Shown: piece by piece, positions 23,654-36,336 of the stretch
Position numbering within the stretch: position 1 is the stretch's first letter
How the letters are laid out: each line of letters starts with the position of its first letter
Source of the DNA: Thalassia testudinum
Lineage: Eukaryota > Streptophyta > Magnoliopsida > Alismatales > Hydrocharitaceae
Assembly (NCBI GenBank): GCA_037157565.1
Contig: JAZHRO010000050.1
Span: 43,782,001-43,846,000 of the forward strand
Direction: 5' to 3'
Length of the DNA: 64,000 nt
Notes under the pieces: model-generated
Database searches by the model: none
What the model saw: only the letters and a program-made list of their open reading frames with translations
Told to the model about the DNA's origin: nothing
Translations under genes and position numbers: made by a program

Positions 23654-26600
23654 TGATGAGACACTGATCATGATCTCTAATTACCCCTAATTAACTAGTC
23701 TTCCTAGTTAATTAGCTAAGGTTATGAATATATAAGGGTTAATTATAGAATAAGGGATATTTAGTCAAGGACCTTAAAATAAGTTAAAAATGACATTTTA
23801 TCATTCAATTAACATTATTAATAATTTAGTTAATAATTGGACTCGAAATTCTATTAATCATTCCTTAATTAATAAGTTAAGTAACTTAAACTTAATGTAA
23901 ACCTAAGTATGTAATAACTTAAGTGATTTTACTTAATCTAATAAATTAACCTAAAAAGGTCAAAAATGTAAATTCAAGGTGTAAACATAATATTTACCTT
24001 ATTTACTAACATATATAAAAAGTTGAAAAGGATCTAAATTAAAATAAACCTTCAAAACCTGAGTTTACATTTTAGTCCATACTTTTCATTACAGTTGAAT
24101 CCTTATTTCTCAAATAGGTCCTTAAGTTTTATTTCATTTAAGTCCCTCTTCGTCTTCTTCTTCTTCTTCTTCAGTCGAATGAACAGCTGGCGGTAGAGAG
24201 TCACCCCACCACGTGGTTACCGCCCTGCCGACATCATCCTTCTTTATCCAAGCTCTTGCAGCTTGCGCTCACCACCTCCAGTTCATCCACCGGTCTGGAT
24301 TAACCGGGAATCCTATTTTTCAGTGGGAGATAACCTCACCGTTGTCGAAGACGACAACGGAGGTTAAGCTCCTCAAGCTCCTTCTTCAGCCAGACCCCGC
24401 CACTCTCTTCACCGCAAACTGCTATAAATACCCCCTCACACCTCTGATTTTATTCAAGTTGGCTCCCTTCCCTCTTCTAACACTGTAGCCGACTTCAATA
24501 GGCTATTCATCCAAAACTCCAGTGACTTTCCATTCCAATTTCCAACTTCCTCCGTCCATCTTGATTAGACAAGGAGATCCACCGTGGTCTTCCGCATCTC
24601 TGACATAGGCACCGACCCAAGGAATCCTCTGCTCCACCTCAAATCCGCCCGCCGGAGATCTTTCTTCCACCCTCTGATTTCATCATCCGCTATGAACCTT
24701 CAACGGAACCCTATTGACCCCTTCGTCCAGGTAACAGTAGATCAGGAGTAGGCTAGCTTAGTTAGTTAGTTTAGGTGGTTAGATTAGAGTAATTTTAGAA
24801 TTTTAGTTTCATCTCCTCTGACTCCAGTGAGTTCATTGAGCTCGCCAGAGCTTTAATTTTGTCCTTTTAATTCACTGTCCTTATTACTTTAACTTCCATA
24901 ATCATTTCTAAATCACTTAATCGTTTAATTGATCACCTAATCGCCTAATTCAAATTCCACCTTCACCAACTACTATCACTGTCTATGGTGACAGCAATCG
25001 ACCTAATTCCACCTCCATCGGGTTCTTCATCAACTATTCACCACCTTAGAACCCTAATCGACACTATAATGCATATTAATACCACATATAAATTAAATGC
25101 CCAAATTTTAATTAAGTTCCTAAGCTCGCTGTCCATGGTAGCTCAGGAGTAGTTCAAATCTTAAATTAAATATATATTTATGAATGTAAACATCTGTTGA
25201 CTTGATTTAACCTCTCAATCGAGTGGTTAAACAAGTCCTGAGCTTTAACCACTCAGATCCCTTAAGAAAATGAATTCACTGTCAAATCTTAATTCTAATG
25301 GATAAATGAAGAATTAAACGTGATACTGAGGTTCCTTGCAACCTCAGGATCCTTTTTGAATCAAAAATGGTAAGTTTAATCAATCTGTACACACTTTTCA
25401 TATTTTCTGGACTCACTGGAGCTCCAGTGAGCTCCGACGAGAAAAATTTGTGTTTCAGCCTCTAGAATTTATTGAGAAGCTCCAGAATGATATTCAATGG
25501 ATCACTAATTGTTTTAAGGATGTTTATTTGAGGATTTAACCAATGGAGCTGTAGATTTGACTTCATCTTCCTTAACTCTGACGGAGTTGGAGAAGTCTGT
25601 ATAAAAAGATTTAAGAGGCATTTAATGAACCTAGAAGCTTCAGTGCATGCGCAATGCACTGAAGCTATTTAAACCTTTAAAACACTGTAACAACCTCTGA
25701 ATGATTCTGACGAACACACACCTTTTCAACTTCAGGCAGTGAGCCTGAAACCCTAGAAATGTTGGTCAGAACACCTACCTGAAGATATGAATAAGTTTCT
25801 AATGTTGAGGAGACTCTATTTGAGGCTTTGATTTCCTGTGGAAAAGCTTTGAACAAAAAGTCAACTTTTTGTGCTTCCACAGTCAAATTGAATCTACTAA
25901 TGGATTTCTGAGCTCAAATTGAGGTATTGAGGAGATTAAACTGTTTCTGAGAACTTGTTTGATGGTTTTAGAGAGAATTAAGTGAGCTCAGGTGAATAAA
26001 TGTTTGAGAATTTAGTTCTTGTCAATTTGGGTTACTTTTGAACCCAAACCAACAGCAGTGACATTTTGTTGAAATTTTAACTTAAATCCTGCCCAGATGA
26101 GTTAATTATAATCCTTAGAATTAGTTTAAATTGATTAGAAATAATCTTTTTGTGTCTGTTGCACATATTGAAGTCTGAAATATGAACTCTGAAGCTTTCA
26201 TAGAAGTGAAGAGCTCCTCTACTGTTTCTGAAGGTCTTAAGAGCTTAAAACCTACTCTAATAGATGTGGAATCACTTATATAACATGTACAGACCTTAAA
26301 ATAAAAGAGAGAAGTCCATCTGAGGACTCTGTAGATTTAATTTCACTTCCAGGCATTTAAAAAACCCGTAGGAACCCCTGATTTCATCTTTCAAATTAAA
26401 GACGAAAACATCATCAAAACCTTAAATTGACCCTGCAATTGTATAGATCTATCTTAGACCATTCTAACAAACTTGAAATCACTCGATTTGGAGCTCTGGG
26501 TAGAAAGTTATGATCATTTGTAGTTAGGTCTAGAAGGGGTAGGTTAGTCCCACATCGTCGGATTCTGAGCACGTGCCTAGGGATAAAATGAATTCGTTGC

Positions 26601-27621
26601 ATGGGCTATGCATTCATCAGTGCTCGGTGCACCGATTACCGATCTGATCTAATTTGAGCATGTGTGTGTGTGTGCAGGCTTGTGCCTGTGGGTGTGCGCC
26701 CTTGGGGGCGTGAGCGAGTATGTGCCTTGGGAGGGCGAGAGGCCTGGGAGGCCGGGTTGAGCCAAAATGGCTCGAGACTGTGAACCGATAAGAAATAAAT
26801 CGAAAACGAACCTAATTTAAATTAGGCAAGGACGGAGTAGGGTCTGGTCCCACCCTGGCTCAGGGTGCTATGTATCCTCGAAAGGACCTCGTAGCAAATA
26901 AAATAAATTTTTGTTAAAAAAGTAAAAAAAACCTGGTTCAGCTGAAGGACTTAAGGAAAAGAAGAGCTGATGGTTAAAATGGTAAGTGTTGAGCAAAGGC
27001 TAAGGAGTGTTAAAGAAAAGAGACTAAGGAACAAAAGGAGAAGACTAAGGGAAGAAAAGAAGGCAAGAGAAGACAGGAAGGAAAGAAGAAAGGTAAGAAA
27101 AGAGTTCGAGAGAGTAAAAGAAAGAAAGAAGAAGATGAGAGGCTAAAGAAAATCTTTTCTTGCATCATTTTTAGTTGCTTTTTGTTCTTAATTGTAAAAA
27201 GGCATGTTTTAATAGAATAACTTTTAATTGCCTTAATTTCTTTGGAATGAAATTGAATTGAAAAACTAACATGTTTACTTGTTAATAAAGTACAACATTT
27301 TGAATAAATATGTTTTGCATATGGAATTTTGTATATTCTTTATAGTTTAAATATTTTGACAAAATTCATGTTTTAGAAATCAAATTAGTTATACCTCCTA
27401 AACTTATAGAGAAATAAAAGAAAATTGGTGAATTTGTACAAAATTATTATACCTCCCAGTGAATGACCTGGACTCAACCAGTAAAAATTTCTAAAATGTT
27501 AGGTTAATTCGACCCTATACTACACAACCGACACAACTTCGAGTTAACCTAAGTGACTTCTTCTACTCTTAATTAAGTGAAATTAACTTAATTACTGAGC
27601 TGAGTGGAAAAGCACGTATCA
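23654..27621 (+). mobile_element. Solo LTR D, 3968 bp
   Basis: It begins TGATGAGACACTG and ends ACGTATCA, flanked by ATAAG (23649-23653) and ATAGG (27622-27626). It has no internal region, primer site or coding frame. Taking it out restores the RT frame of C. A TATA box (CTATAAATACCCCC) is at 24422-24435, about 770 bp from the start. The U5-like motif ACCTCCCAGTGAATGACCTGG is near 27450, so the transcribed part of the LTR would be about 3.2 kb. A dyad (CCGTTGTCG, AAGA, CGACAACGG) lies at 24339-24360. The short frames inside are chance. Confidence 0.9.
24422..24435 (+). promoter_or_regulatory. TATA box of LTR D
   Basis: CTATAAATACCCCC is a good plant TATA box, about 60 bp after the perfect dyad at 24339-24360. 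Transcription would start near 24455. Confidence 0.6.
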
Positions 27622-28377
27622 ATAGGGATAAGGTTGTTTCTATTTCCAAACTCCCTTTTCTCACAAATGTTAAACAAATTCGATCCTTTTTGGGCCATGC
27701 GGGCTTCTATAGGTGCTTTATTAACAATTTAAGTAAAATTTCTAGGCCACTTTGCAACCTATTGGCAAAGGAATCTTCCTTCAATTTTGATGCAAAGTGT
27801 GCCAAGGCCTTTCACACTCTGGAGTAGGCCTTGATCTTTACACCCATTCCTTGAGCTCTAGATTGGACACTACCATTCAAGCTGATGTGCGATGCTACAG
27901 ATTATGCCGTGGGAGCTGTCCTTGGACAAAGGGTTGAGGGAAAACCTCAAGTGCTACATTATGCCAGTAAGACCTTATCTGACCCACAGTAAAACTACAC
28001 TGTGAAAGAAAAGGAATTACTCCCTGTAGTATTTACTTTGGAGAAGTTTAGGTCTTATCTTCTTGGCCCTAAGGTGGCCATTTTTACTGATCAAGCAGTA
28101 GTGAAACACCTTATTGCCAAGAAAGATTCTAAGACACAACTTATTTGGTGGATTCCACTCCTTCAAGAATTTCACTTGGATATTCATGAAAAGAAAGGAG
28201 TGGAAAATGTAGTGGCTGACCACCTATCTCACCTCCCACTTGATGACTCTCTGTCTGGAGACATCCGTGAGACATTTCCCGATGAAACTCTTATGGTCGT
28301 AACACCGACTTCACCCTAGTATGATGATACTGTTAATTACTTGGATACTGGAAAGGCTCCTGACTCTTGGGATGAGC
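27622..28377 (+). pseudogene. RT end and RNase H of element C
   Basis: The reading resumes with the RT thumb/connection (KLPFLTNVKQIRSFLGHAGF, then LCNLLAKESSF). RNase H follows with CDATDYAVGAVLGQ and, in the open piece 28002-28319, EKELLPVVFTLEKFRSYLLG, FTDQAVVKHL and VVADHLSHLPL. Three stops break the first half (near 27826, 27853 and 27990), the first at a typical glutamine position. A stop near 28318 precedes the linker to integrase, which is cut by element E at 28378. Confidence 0.85.
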
Positions 28378-30458
28378 TGATGATAACACCATAATGATCC
28401 ATAACTAACTTTAATTAGTCATAATCAAGCGATAAATGCTCCAACATAGTCGCCTGAGAGCTATAATTTCATACATATCCATTCTAAGAGAAGAACACTA
28501 AATAAGGGTTAATTCTACTATTTTAACATCATATCATGAAAATAGAGTAACCACATGGTTTGCCAAGGGTTAATCTAAGGTCAAGTGAGCATTAAAGTCT
28601 AATTAGTGGGTCCACAGACAGAAACAGGGTTTCAGGCATTTCGAGAACCAAAAAAACACCCAAAATCGTAATTCGAGACTCACTTAAATTAATAAGGTTC
28701 TGGTCAGAATAAAATTCAACTAAACCTCATAAAATTCATAGAAAATATTCTATGAGGTTTGGTACCCTTTGTTTGACCATCTGAACATATTTAAACCTTC
28801 AATAGAGTCTCAGATAGAAGTGTGCCCTAATTTGGGTTTCTATGCAAATTGCCCAGTCAAACTTGGTAAAAACTAAAATTTGACTTTAGTATTAGATTCC
28901 TTGGGTCTAAATTAGGTCAAGGCCAAAATTTAGCCCTAATCAGAGTTCATCTTGACCTAGTTTGCATTTTAGTCCATTTAAAATCTATTTTTCACACCTA
29001 AGCCCCTAGCTTTCAAAATATTTACATTTAGCTCCCTAACTTCTCATCATTTTCTTCAAAATGACCTTTTCCCCCAATAACAGTGTGAACCCAAACACAT
29101 CAACCTCAATCTGGGATTTCTCCCTGATTTCTCGACCAATTCCTTCCAAAATTGGAAGGAATGATCTTGAGAGAATCCCCAATCATCTGAACCAAGTCTT
29201 GGACCTCAATTTGCGACTAAAGCCTCATGCGAAATCCTCAAGATCAGGGATCCTTTTCCCCAAAATTCTGAGCTCCTCGAGCTTGTTTCCAAGCTTGGAG
29301 CATGCCCTAAGACCTTTAAAAGGTCCCCCCTTATAAGGCCTTACTCCTTAGCGAGTTTTTGGCTGAGAATTCTTCTTCTTCTACCTCCAGCCTACTCCAA
29401 GCTTGTGGCCTCTTCGCTTGCTGCCACATACTAATGGCAGCAAGTCCCTCCACTCCGTTCTGTACACCTCACCATACCTATGAGGGGGTTCCTCCTTCAG
29501 ACGTCGTCGTTCCTCTCTCCGAAGTCTCCATCTCTGGTGCTGGCCAATTATAGTTGGCAATGCCTCCACCTTCTTGTCATCCGCAACTATCCCCTTTCGA
29601 CTCCTTACCTTCCCCTGACTCTACTCACACCCTTAGATTCTAGGTTCGCCCGCACATCCGCTTGCCCCACTCGTCACCTTCCCCAGCTCCAGCCGCACTC
29701 TGGAAAAGCCATCTGCACTCCACACTGCACCAAATCATTCGCCACTTCTCCCAAAACCTATTCGCTCTCCTCGCTTGCCTACACGCTGGTGGGTCCGGAC
29801 CCTTGATCGATTACCCAATTAAATCTGAAACTATGCACCTAGGTTTGAGCTAAGAGAAGAGAAAGAGAATCAGAGAGAGAGGGGGTTGGATTTTGCTCTG
29901 CCTTGGGATTCATGCCCTCTCCCTCTCTCAACACGTAGTCTTTGCAGTCCTTGTATGAGGTCCTTGAGCCTCTATTGGCACTGCTACTGTGCCTCTTCTA
30001 AGGCTTGAAGAAAAGAAGCCCTTGTGCTACTTTTGTGATGTGCCTCTTCTGATAAGGTGTCTGACGCCATGTTCTATCATCTAAGGCATTCTATTGGTTA
30101 CTGTTGAAACATTTTAAGTGCCTGACATGGATTATTGATTGTGGTTTACTTTGAAATATTTAAGAAGATTGTGAGCTTAACATTAAGGGTTAAATTGGTG
30201 ATTCAAATCACCATTTTAACCTGATCTTTTTGCATTGTTCTTCTAGTCCTCATTGAAATATCATTTTGAGCATCTTATTGATTTCAATTGCATATTCTTT
30301 TGATAAATTGTGATTGGTGAATTAAATTGCACAATTACTCCCTAGAACAACCTCGGACTCCATTTATGAATCTGAGTTTTATAAATTTAAATGTTTACTT
30401 GATTTTGTCAACTATACTACATCGTATATATTAAATAATGACGATTTCGCATTGAACA
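28378..30458 (+). mobile_element. 5' LTR of element E
   Basis: The LTR is 2081 bp, from TGATGATAACACC to CATTGAACA. A dyad with 11-bp arms (ATTCCTTCCAA, 2 nt, TTGGAAGGAAT) lies at 29140-29163 and is kept in the 3' LTR at 36069-36092. A second dyad, CATAGAAAATATTCTATG, lies near 28738. TTTAAAAGG near 29310 may serve as a TATA box. The small frames at 29061-29853 are inside the LTR and are not taken as genes; the copy in the 3' LTR does not preserve them. Confidence 0.85.
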
Positions 30459-30460
30459 TT

Positions 30461-30478
30461 TAGGCTCCGTTGCTGTGG
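30461..30478 (+). other. Primer-binding site of element E (decayed)
   Basis: TAGGCTCCGTTGCTGTGG follows the LTR end by 2 nt and resembles the tRNA-Asp-type site with several changes. Confidence 0.55.
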
Positions 30479-31637
30479 AGCAGCATGCAATTCACCGCTA
30501 GTCTTATCTTTGTTGATTATTTGAGCACTAACTTGCCCTATTTGCTTTGCTTGTGATTTTTTGACATACATCACGAAGAGATCTTCCACGCAATCAACCA
30601 CTCCAGGGGGAGGTAAAATCTCTCTTCTTTCCTAATCAACCTCCAAATCTAGGGAAAGAGAAAAGGAAACAAACAATTCGGATCCACTTGCCTTATTTTC
30701 TTAGTAATTATCATTCAAAGGCGAAGTTTCTTGATTTGCAAAATTGGTTTGATATCTGATTGAAGTTGAGACAATTTTAATTAGAGATCCCTATTCTGAT
30801 TCCTGTATGTGCTATGGATTTATGCCTAAATTGTAAATATCTTAGACTACTCACTTTCTTGTTTGAGTCCAAGGTGTTACATTTGAAATTAAATTGGACT
30901 TGAAATAGAACCAATTAGGGTTTTCACTCTAGGGTTTCGAAGTGTTAGTACACATCTGCCTAGATTAAAGGAAATTGATCATCCTGCATTTATGTGCTAC
31001 CCAAGCTCTTATTTGAAAAGATCTATTCAAGTAAACCCTAACATTAGGGTCTAAATTCACTTGAATCTTAAAATTTTTGACCTAATAACCTAAGAGTCAA
31101 TTCAGGGTGATTTTGGGCCTTGGCCCAAATTTCATCCTCCATCTTTAGGGAAAGACAGGTGAAATTGGTCTACTTTGTAGGCCAATCAACCTCCAAATTA
31201 GGTCACAAATTGAATCAACTTTTAATCAAGTGAAATTCAAGGCACAAATTAAATCTAAAATTGGTAGACCTAAGGCCTCAATTCATACATTCCGGTCTAC
31301 TTGGAACCACAGTGACAAGGAAGGTCAGGTGAGGGAAACTCTGTAACCAGTGGGGATGCTCTATCATGTAGGGGTCTTTGCTGGGCTTTCCCTTCCTAGT
31401 TGCCAAGTACTTCTTGGGTGTGTGGATTTTTTATTTAGAGGTATCAACCTCCTCAAAATAGCCTTAGTCATCCAAAAATCTTTGGGTGCCTTGATTGGGT
31501 CCAATTCATATCCAATCCCTCATCTATTCTTTAGAGCACATACACATGAAAGCCCCCTAGGTTTTTGACCTAGAGGCCTCCATTAGAGTTGATCTTCTGT
31601 GGGATTTCTGATATGATCTAATCAATTCAATCTAAAC
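30479..31637 (+). other. Leader of element E
   Basis: About 1.1 kb of sequence with no convincing frame. The small frame at 31350-31568 is not supported by any motif. Confidence 0.55.
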
Positions 31638-33905
31638 ATGAATTTGATTCTACATCTTGATCGACCACTTGATTTGAAAATGCAACTTGACAAGTCAGGA
31701 AGAATATTTAGGAAACCTGAATCCCAAATGAGCATAAAAGAAAAGATGATTAAGGCTGCTCTTAGACATCATGATGGATATTACAAAACCTCTTATCCAT
31801 CTAGGCACATTCAGGTTAATGTTTCGAAAACAACAACCCACATTATGAATCGTTTTGCAATGATATTAACACAAATGATACATGGTTCAACCCAGGATGA
31901 TCTCTTATTAGAATATATTGAATTGGGGAAATTATATAGCAATGAGTATCTACAATGTTGGTCAAATCCCCCACTGATGGAAAAACACCAAGGTCACATG
32001 GATAAACATGAAAAATTGCTAAATATGGTGTATGAAGCCATCAATCAAAAATACCCACATATCCCCTCAGATACTAATGAGACACCTTGGAACAACATTG
32101 AGGATCAACATGATTTCCTAGAACTTGGGTTAGAAAATCGAGGTTGTTGTGGACCCCCAACCCAAATGGAATTAGATTCAAACTTTGTACAGATTGACAT
32201 ACCTGATCTTGATGTTGGTTGGGAGGATCCAATTGCAGGTGCTCCCAATTCTGAACTAGCCTTAGAGAGCCATGAAGCTGGTCCATCATGCCTTGATTTC
32301 CCAAACACCTGTAGTAAGATTGAGTCAGAACCTCTCAAGGTTGTAATTCCCGAACCTTATCCTTTTAAGATAATCTTCGAGAGTGATTCTAACATCCCAA
32401 TAGAACCAAGTCCAGATTCTAGTTACCCAATTCCTACCTTTAACCTAGAAGCTAAACCTGAACCTATTTGGGATGATCAAGAGGTCCAATGTGATGAGAA
32501 TCAGATTTTAGATCTAAATCATGATTTTGAGCCTATGGTTGAGATTACACCTCTCTAAACTCCTCAGAGATACAAATTGATTTTTTGGAAGTCACACCAA
32601 TTTATGATACATAAACAAAGGAGTTGGAAGAGTTGGGATTTGATTGGGTCAACCCTAAGAGCCAAGAACCTAAGCCTATGCCGAATAAGGATACCCCTTT
32701 GAGCTTAGAATTTGAGATTATGTTAGATCCAAGTCAGGTTGTTGATTCTATGCATCATGATTTATCCTATGGTGGAAATCCTGATCTGGAATCAGGTTCA
32801 GAAACTGATTTTTGCATATTCTCCGATGATTTCAAATCATACTCTGACTTTGGAGAACCTTTGTTTCCTGATGATTATGAACTAATTTACGGCCTCAACA
32901 TCCATGACCCATTCTTTGATTCTGACCTGAGGTCCCTGTTCCTGAGATCATTGATTCAAAATCATGTTCCATTGAGTTGGAATCATTTTGTTCTAATCTC
33001 CAGGAATCAAAAACTGTAAGTGTCGAGAGTGTCCACAATCCAGAGTTCGAATCTTTCATTAACTCAGAATTCCATGATCCTATAAGCACTCTCCAGTCAT
33101 TTACATTTGATTTGAATGAGCATCAAGAAGACTCCCTAGATGAACCTATTATTGACTCATTTCTAGAAGAGCCCTCTCTGCACCCAGATTTTGAAAAGCC
33201 ACATCTTCCATCACAGAGCCAAAGCTTTCCAAACTCTGATCCCAACCTCGACCCGACACCGGAATCAATTTCTACTTTGATTCACCTCTCTATGATCCGG
33301 TTGCATATGATTCACCTCCATCTTTTGTTCAGGTATCGGATATTGATCAGATTGTTAACCACTTCTTATCCTTCTCTAATCTCACCCGTAGGGTTCCTAC
33401 ATCCTCTACAGATCCGTCTTCTTTTGAGGACCCCTACTCTGATCAAGCTGAACTGATTCAGCCAAACCTTAGATTCTCATTTCCACATCTCTTCGAGTCA
33501 CATAGCATTTGGTGGGCTCCACATCTTCTAATTCACATCCATCAACCAACTATACTAATTGGGTTTGGACTGCATCATCAGCCTGTTGATTTGAACAAGC
33601 ACCTAGTTGGACCAACCAAGCTAGTTATCAACGTGCTTGTTCTACAAAATTCCTCTGATTTGACCACCTCTTCTCCTTGTCCACCTTCTGCTCAGCTGAA
33701 GGCATTGAATTTAATGCTTAACAAGAGGCAACCTGTCATTCCAAAAACTCGAGACCCTTCTGATCATCCTTTCGAGCTACACTCTTACTGCACTTTTGAG
33801 TTCAACTTGAGAACAGCAAGTCCACCTTTGGTACTTGTATCAAAGCTTGAAATCATCCGCAATAGTCATCCCGACTTGTTCACCCACCCTTTGATTCGGT
33901 TCTAA
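31638..33905 (+). pseudogene. Unknown ORF of element E, broken
   Basis: I do not recognise this protein. A 306-residue open part (31638-32558) is followed by open pieces at 32624-33019, 32977-33456 and 33591-33905, which look like one frame broken by a stop at 32556-32558 and by shifts. The first 140 residues are basic and helical with His-rich segments. From about residue 150 the protein is acidic and rich in Pro, Ser, Asp and Glu. The end (a GLHHQ motif, then the DNA block CAGCTGAAGGCATTGAATTT) corresponds in position to the end of the unknown ORFs in A and B, so these may be distant relatives. No gag zinc knuckle or pol motif is seen. It could be a strongly diverged gag. Confidence 0.6.
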
Positions 33906-35307
33906 GCCTTGAACCAAGCTGACTTCATACCCTCCTGGTTTACAATGAGGACATTGCAAAACTTAGGCATAGGCTATGTTAAAGTGCAAACATATGGAAA
34001 TTCAATTCTCTAAGGGGTTCTCACAAAAAATATATATATTCAAAAATGAAAAAAATTTAAAAAAATTAGAGAAAGGAGAGGAAATTTTGTGAATTGATTG
34101 CAAATCTTTCTTGAGGAGGAAACGAGGAAGAAATTCAAATGTCAAAAATGACCAAAAATCAAAAACAAAATTGATAGTCTTAGAAATTGATCATGGGATT
34201 TACTTAAGTTCTTGACCAAATCAAAACAAAGATTAAGTCCTAAAGTGCTAGAGACAGGGAGATTAGTAATGAGTGCTGATCTTAGGCCTCTTAGGCTTAT
34301 TTTAGGGCTTAAACATGCACGTATTAGTTAAGATTTGGATTAGTCCTCAAGCAATTGAGGAAAGCGCGAAGCTGATGTTGTAGGTCTAAGGCTTAGGGAT
34401 TATTTGGCCCTATTGCCTGCCCTTTGGTTTGCAGGACTTGGTAACCTAAGTACCCAAAATTCACACACCAGTCTGGTTCAGTGCGCTTAATAAAGAAAAT
34501 CATGCCAAAAGTGTTTTGTTCTGAAAAGTCATCTTGAAGATCTAGCTTAGGAGAGGCTTGACAGCACAAGTTGATTGGATGAGTTCAAGGCATAGAGAGG
34601 TGGGAAATTCCCATTGAATATGCATATTAACATATCATCTCCTAGTTGCTTGTCTCCTAGGACATCTAAATACCCTACCAGGGGCATGTAAGTACCTTGT
34701 GCTGGTTCAGGTGCCATGGGTGGGATTATCCCAAAATGTCAATTGCTAAGGCCTGAATTTAGCTATAAAACACCATGGGTGGCACTATCTTGAAGTGTCA
34801 AAAGCTAGGGTTCTGGGGCTTGCCATGGGTGATGCTATCTCGAAGCATCGAAAGCCAGGGAACCTTCAAGGATTGATGGTGGAGACAAGGAATCCAGTAT
34901 AGGCCGTGTTTAGGGCCAATTCGAGGCTGAATTTAGGGAAAAATAAAAATAAAAGAGCGAAAAATCTCCAAATAAAAAATCCTTCTTATCTCTCTCTTAT
35001 CAAAAATACACTGGTAAACTGAACCTAGACATGTTACATCTACGCACGGGTACTTTAACCACTGGGTTCAGTGAACCTCTAGGCAGTTTTTGCGGGCTTT
35101 AGAAACATTCATGGCAGACCCAAGCTGAAGTTGGTCAGGTATGGATCATGATTGATACTTGGGTACCTCTAGGCCTATTATTGCCATTCTAATCTAATTT
35201 CTAGAGAGCAGCACAAATCAGGTATCTGAACTTAAAAGCATAGTCTAGAGATCTAGTTTTTTTCATAAGATTTTGTTATGGACTAGAAAAAGTTAGGCGT
35301 GGGGGTA
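33906..35307 (+). other. 3' non-coding region of element E
   Basis: Contains TTTACAATGAGGACATTGCA with TTAGGCATAGG (33940-33972), matching the purine-tract block of A and B. An A-rich tract follows, then three repeated stem-loop units at 34712-34860, and finally the purine tract GTTAGGCGTGGGGGTA at the 3' LTR. Confidence 0.7.
34712..34860 (+). repeat. Three related stem-loop units in element E
   Basis: Units start with CCATGGGTG at about 34714, 34772 and 34822 and end in AAAGC(T/C)AGGG or a relative. The second can pair GGCACT with AGTGTC around loop ATCTTGA; the third pairs GATGCT with AGCATC around loop ATCTCGA. The first unit has lost part of the pairing. Confidence 0.65.
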
Positions 35308-36336
35308 TGATGATAACACCATTATGAGCCATAACTAGCTTTAATTAGTCATAAGCAAGTGACAAATGCTCCAACCTAGTTGCCTGAGAGCTATAATTTC
35401 ATACAAATCCGTTCTGAGAGAAGAACACTAAATCAAGGTTAATTCTGCATTTTTATCATATCATGAAAGAAGAATAACCACAGGGTTTTCTAGGAGTTAA
35501 ACTAAGGTTAAATGAGCATTAATGTCAAATAAGTGAGTCCACACAAACAGAAACAAGGTTTCACGTATTTCGAGAACCAAAAAACACCCAAAACCCTAAT
35601 TCCAGACTCGTTTAAATTAATAAGGTTGTGGTCAGGATAAAATTCATCTAAATCTCCTAAGATTCATAGAAAAATATTCTATGAGATTTGGTAACCTTTG
35701 CTTGACCATCTGAACCTATTTTGACCTTGAATAGAGTCTCAAACAGAAGTTTGCCCTAATTTGGGTTTCTACGCAAATTTCCCAACCAAACTTGGTCAAA
35801 ACAAAAATATAACCTCACCATTAGATTCCTTGGATCCAAATTAGGTTAAGGCCAAAATTTTGGCCCAATCAGACTCCATCTTAACCTATTTTGCATTTTA
35901 GTCCATTTAAAATTTATTTTTCACACCAAAGCCCCTAGATTTTGAAATATTTACATTTATACCCCTAAATTCTCATCATTGTATTCAAAATGGTCTCTAC
36001 CACTATTAATAGTGTGAACCCAAACACATCAACCTTCAATCTGGGATTTCTCCCTGATTTCTCGACCAATTCCTTCCAAAATTGGAAGGAATAATCTTGA
36101 GAGAATCCCCAATCATCTGAACCAAGTTATGGACCTTAATTCTCGTCCAAAGGCTTGTACGAACTCATTAAGATCAGGGATCTTTTTCCCAAAAATTATG
36201 AGCTCCTAGAGCTTGTTTCCAAGCTTGGAGCATGTCCTGAGACCTTTAAAAGTCGCAAGGCCTTGCTCCTTATGAGTCTTTTACTTAGAATTCTTCTTCT
36301 TTTACCTCCGACCTACTCCAAACTCATCTCCAGCGA
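35308..36336 (+). mobile_element. 3' LTR of element E, left part
   Basis: It starts TGATGATAACACCATTATG and matches the first kilobase of the 5' LTR (28378-29388) with many base differences. The match fades at about 36322, just before the CACTA end at 36337. Confidence 0.85.

Larger units (their letters stand above)
9553..28377 (+). mobile_element. Element C: old Athila-like Ty3/gypsy retrotransposon, split in pieces
   Basis: The pieces of C in order are 5' LTR (about 9553-11083), primer-binding site and leader, gag (12485-13583), gag end and protease/RT (21409-23653) and RT end/RNase H (27622-28377). They are separated by element A, solo LTR D and element E. Joining pieces across A and D restores reading continuity, and 5-bp near-duplications flank both insertions (AAGGT/AAGGC; ATAAG/ATAGG). 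The integrase and 3' LTR must lie beyond E, outside the window. Every reading frame has stops or frameshifts, so C is inactive. Confidence 0.85.
28378..36336 (+). mobile_element. Element E: non-autonomous LTR retrotransposon, 3' LTR interrupted
   Basis: Two LTR starts (TGATGATAACACC at 28378 and 35308) bound a 4.85-kb internal region with a decayed primer-binding site and a purine tract (GGCGTGGGGGTA). The internal region has one long reading frame of unknown function and no pol. The 3' LTR runs to 36336, where CACTA element M begins; its remainder must lie beyond the right edge. E is inserted in the pol of C, just after RNase H. Confidence 0.85.
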
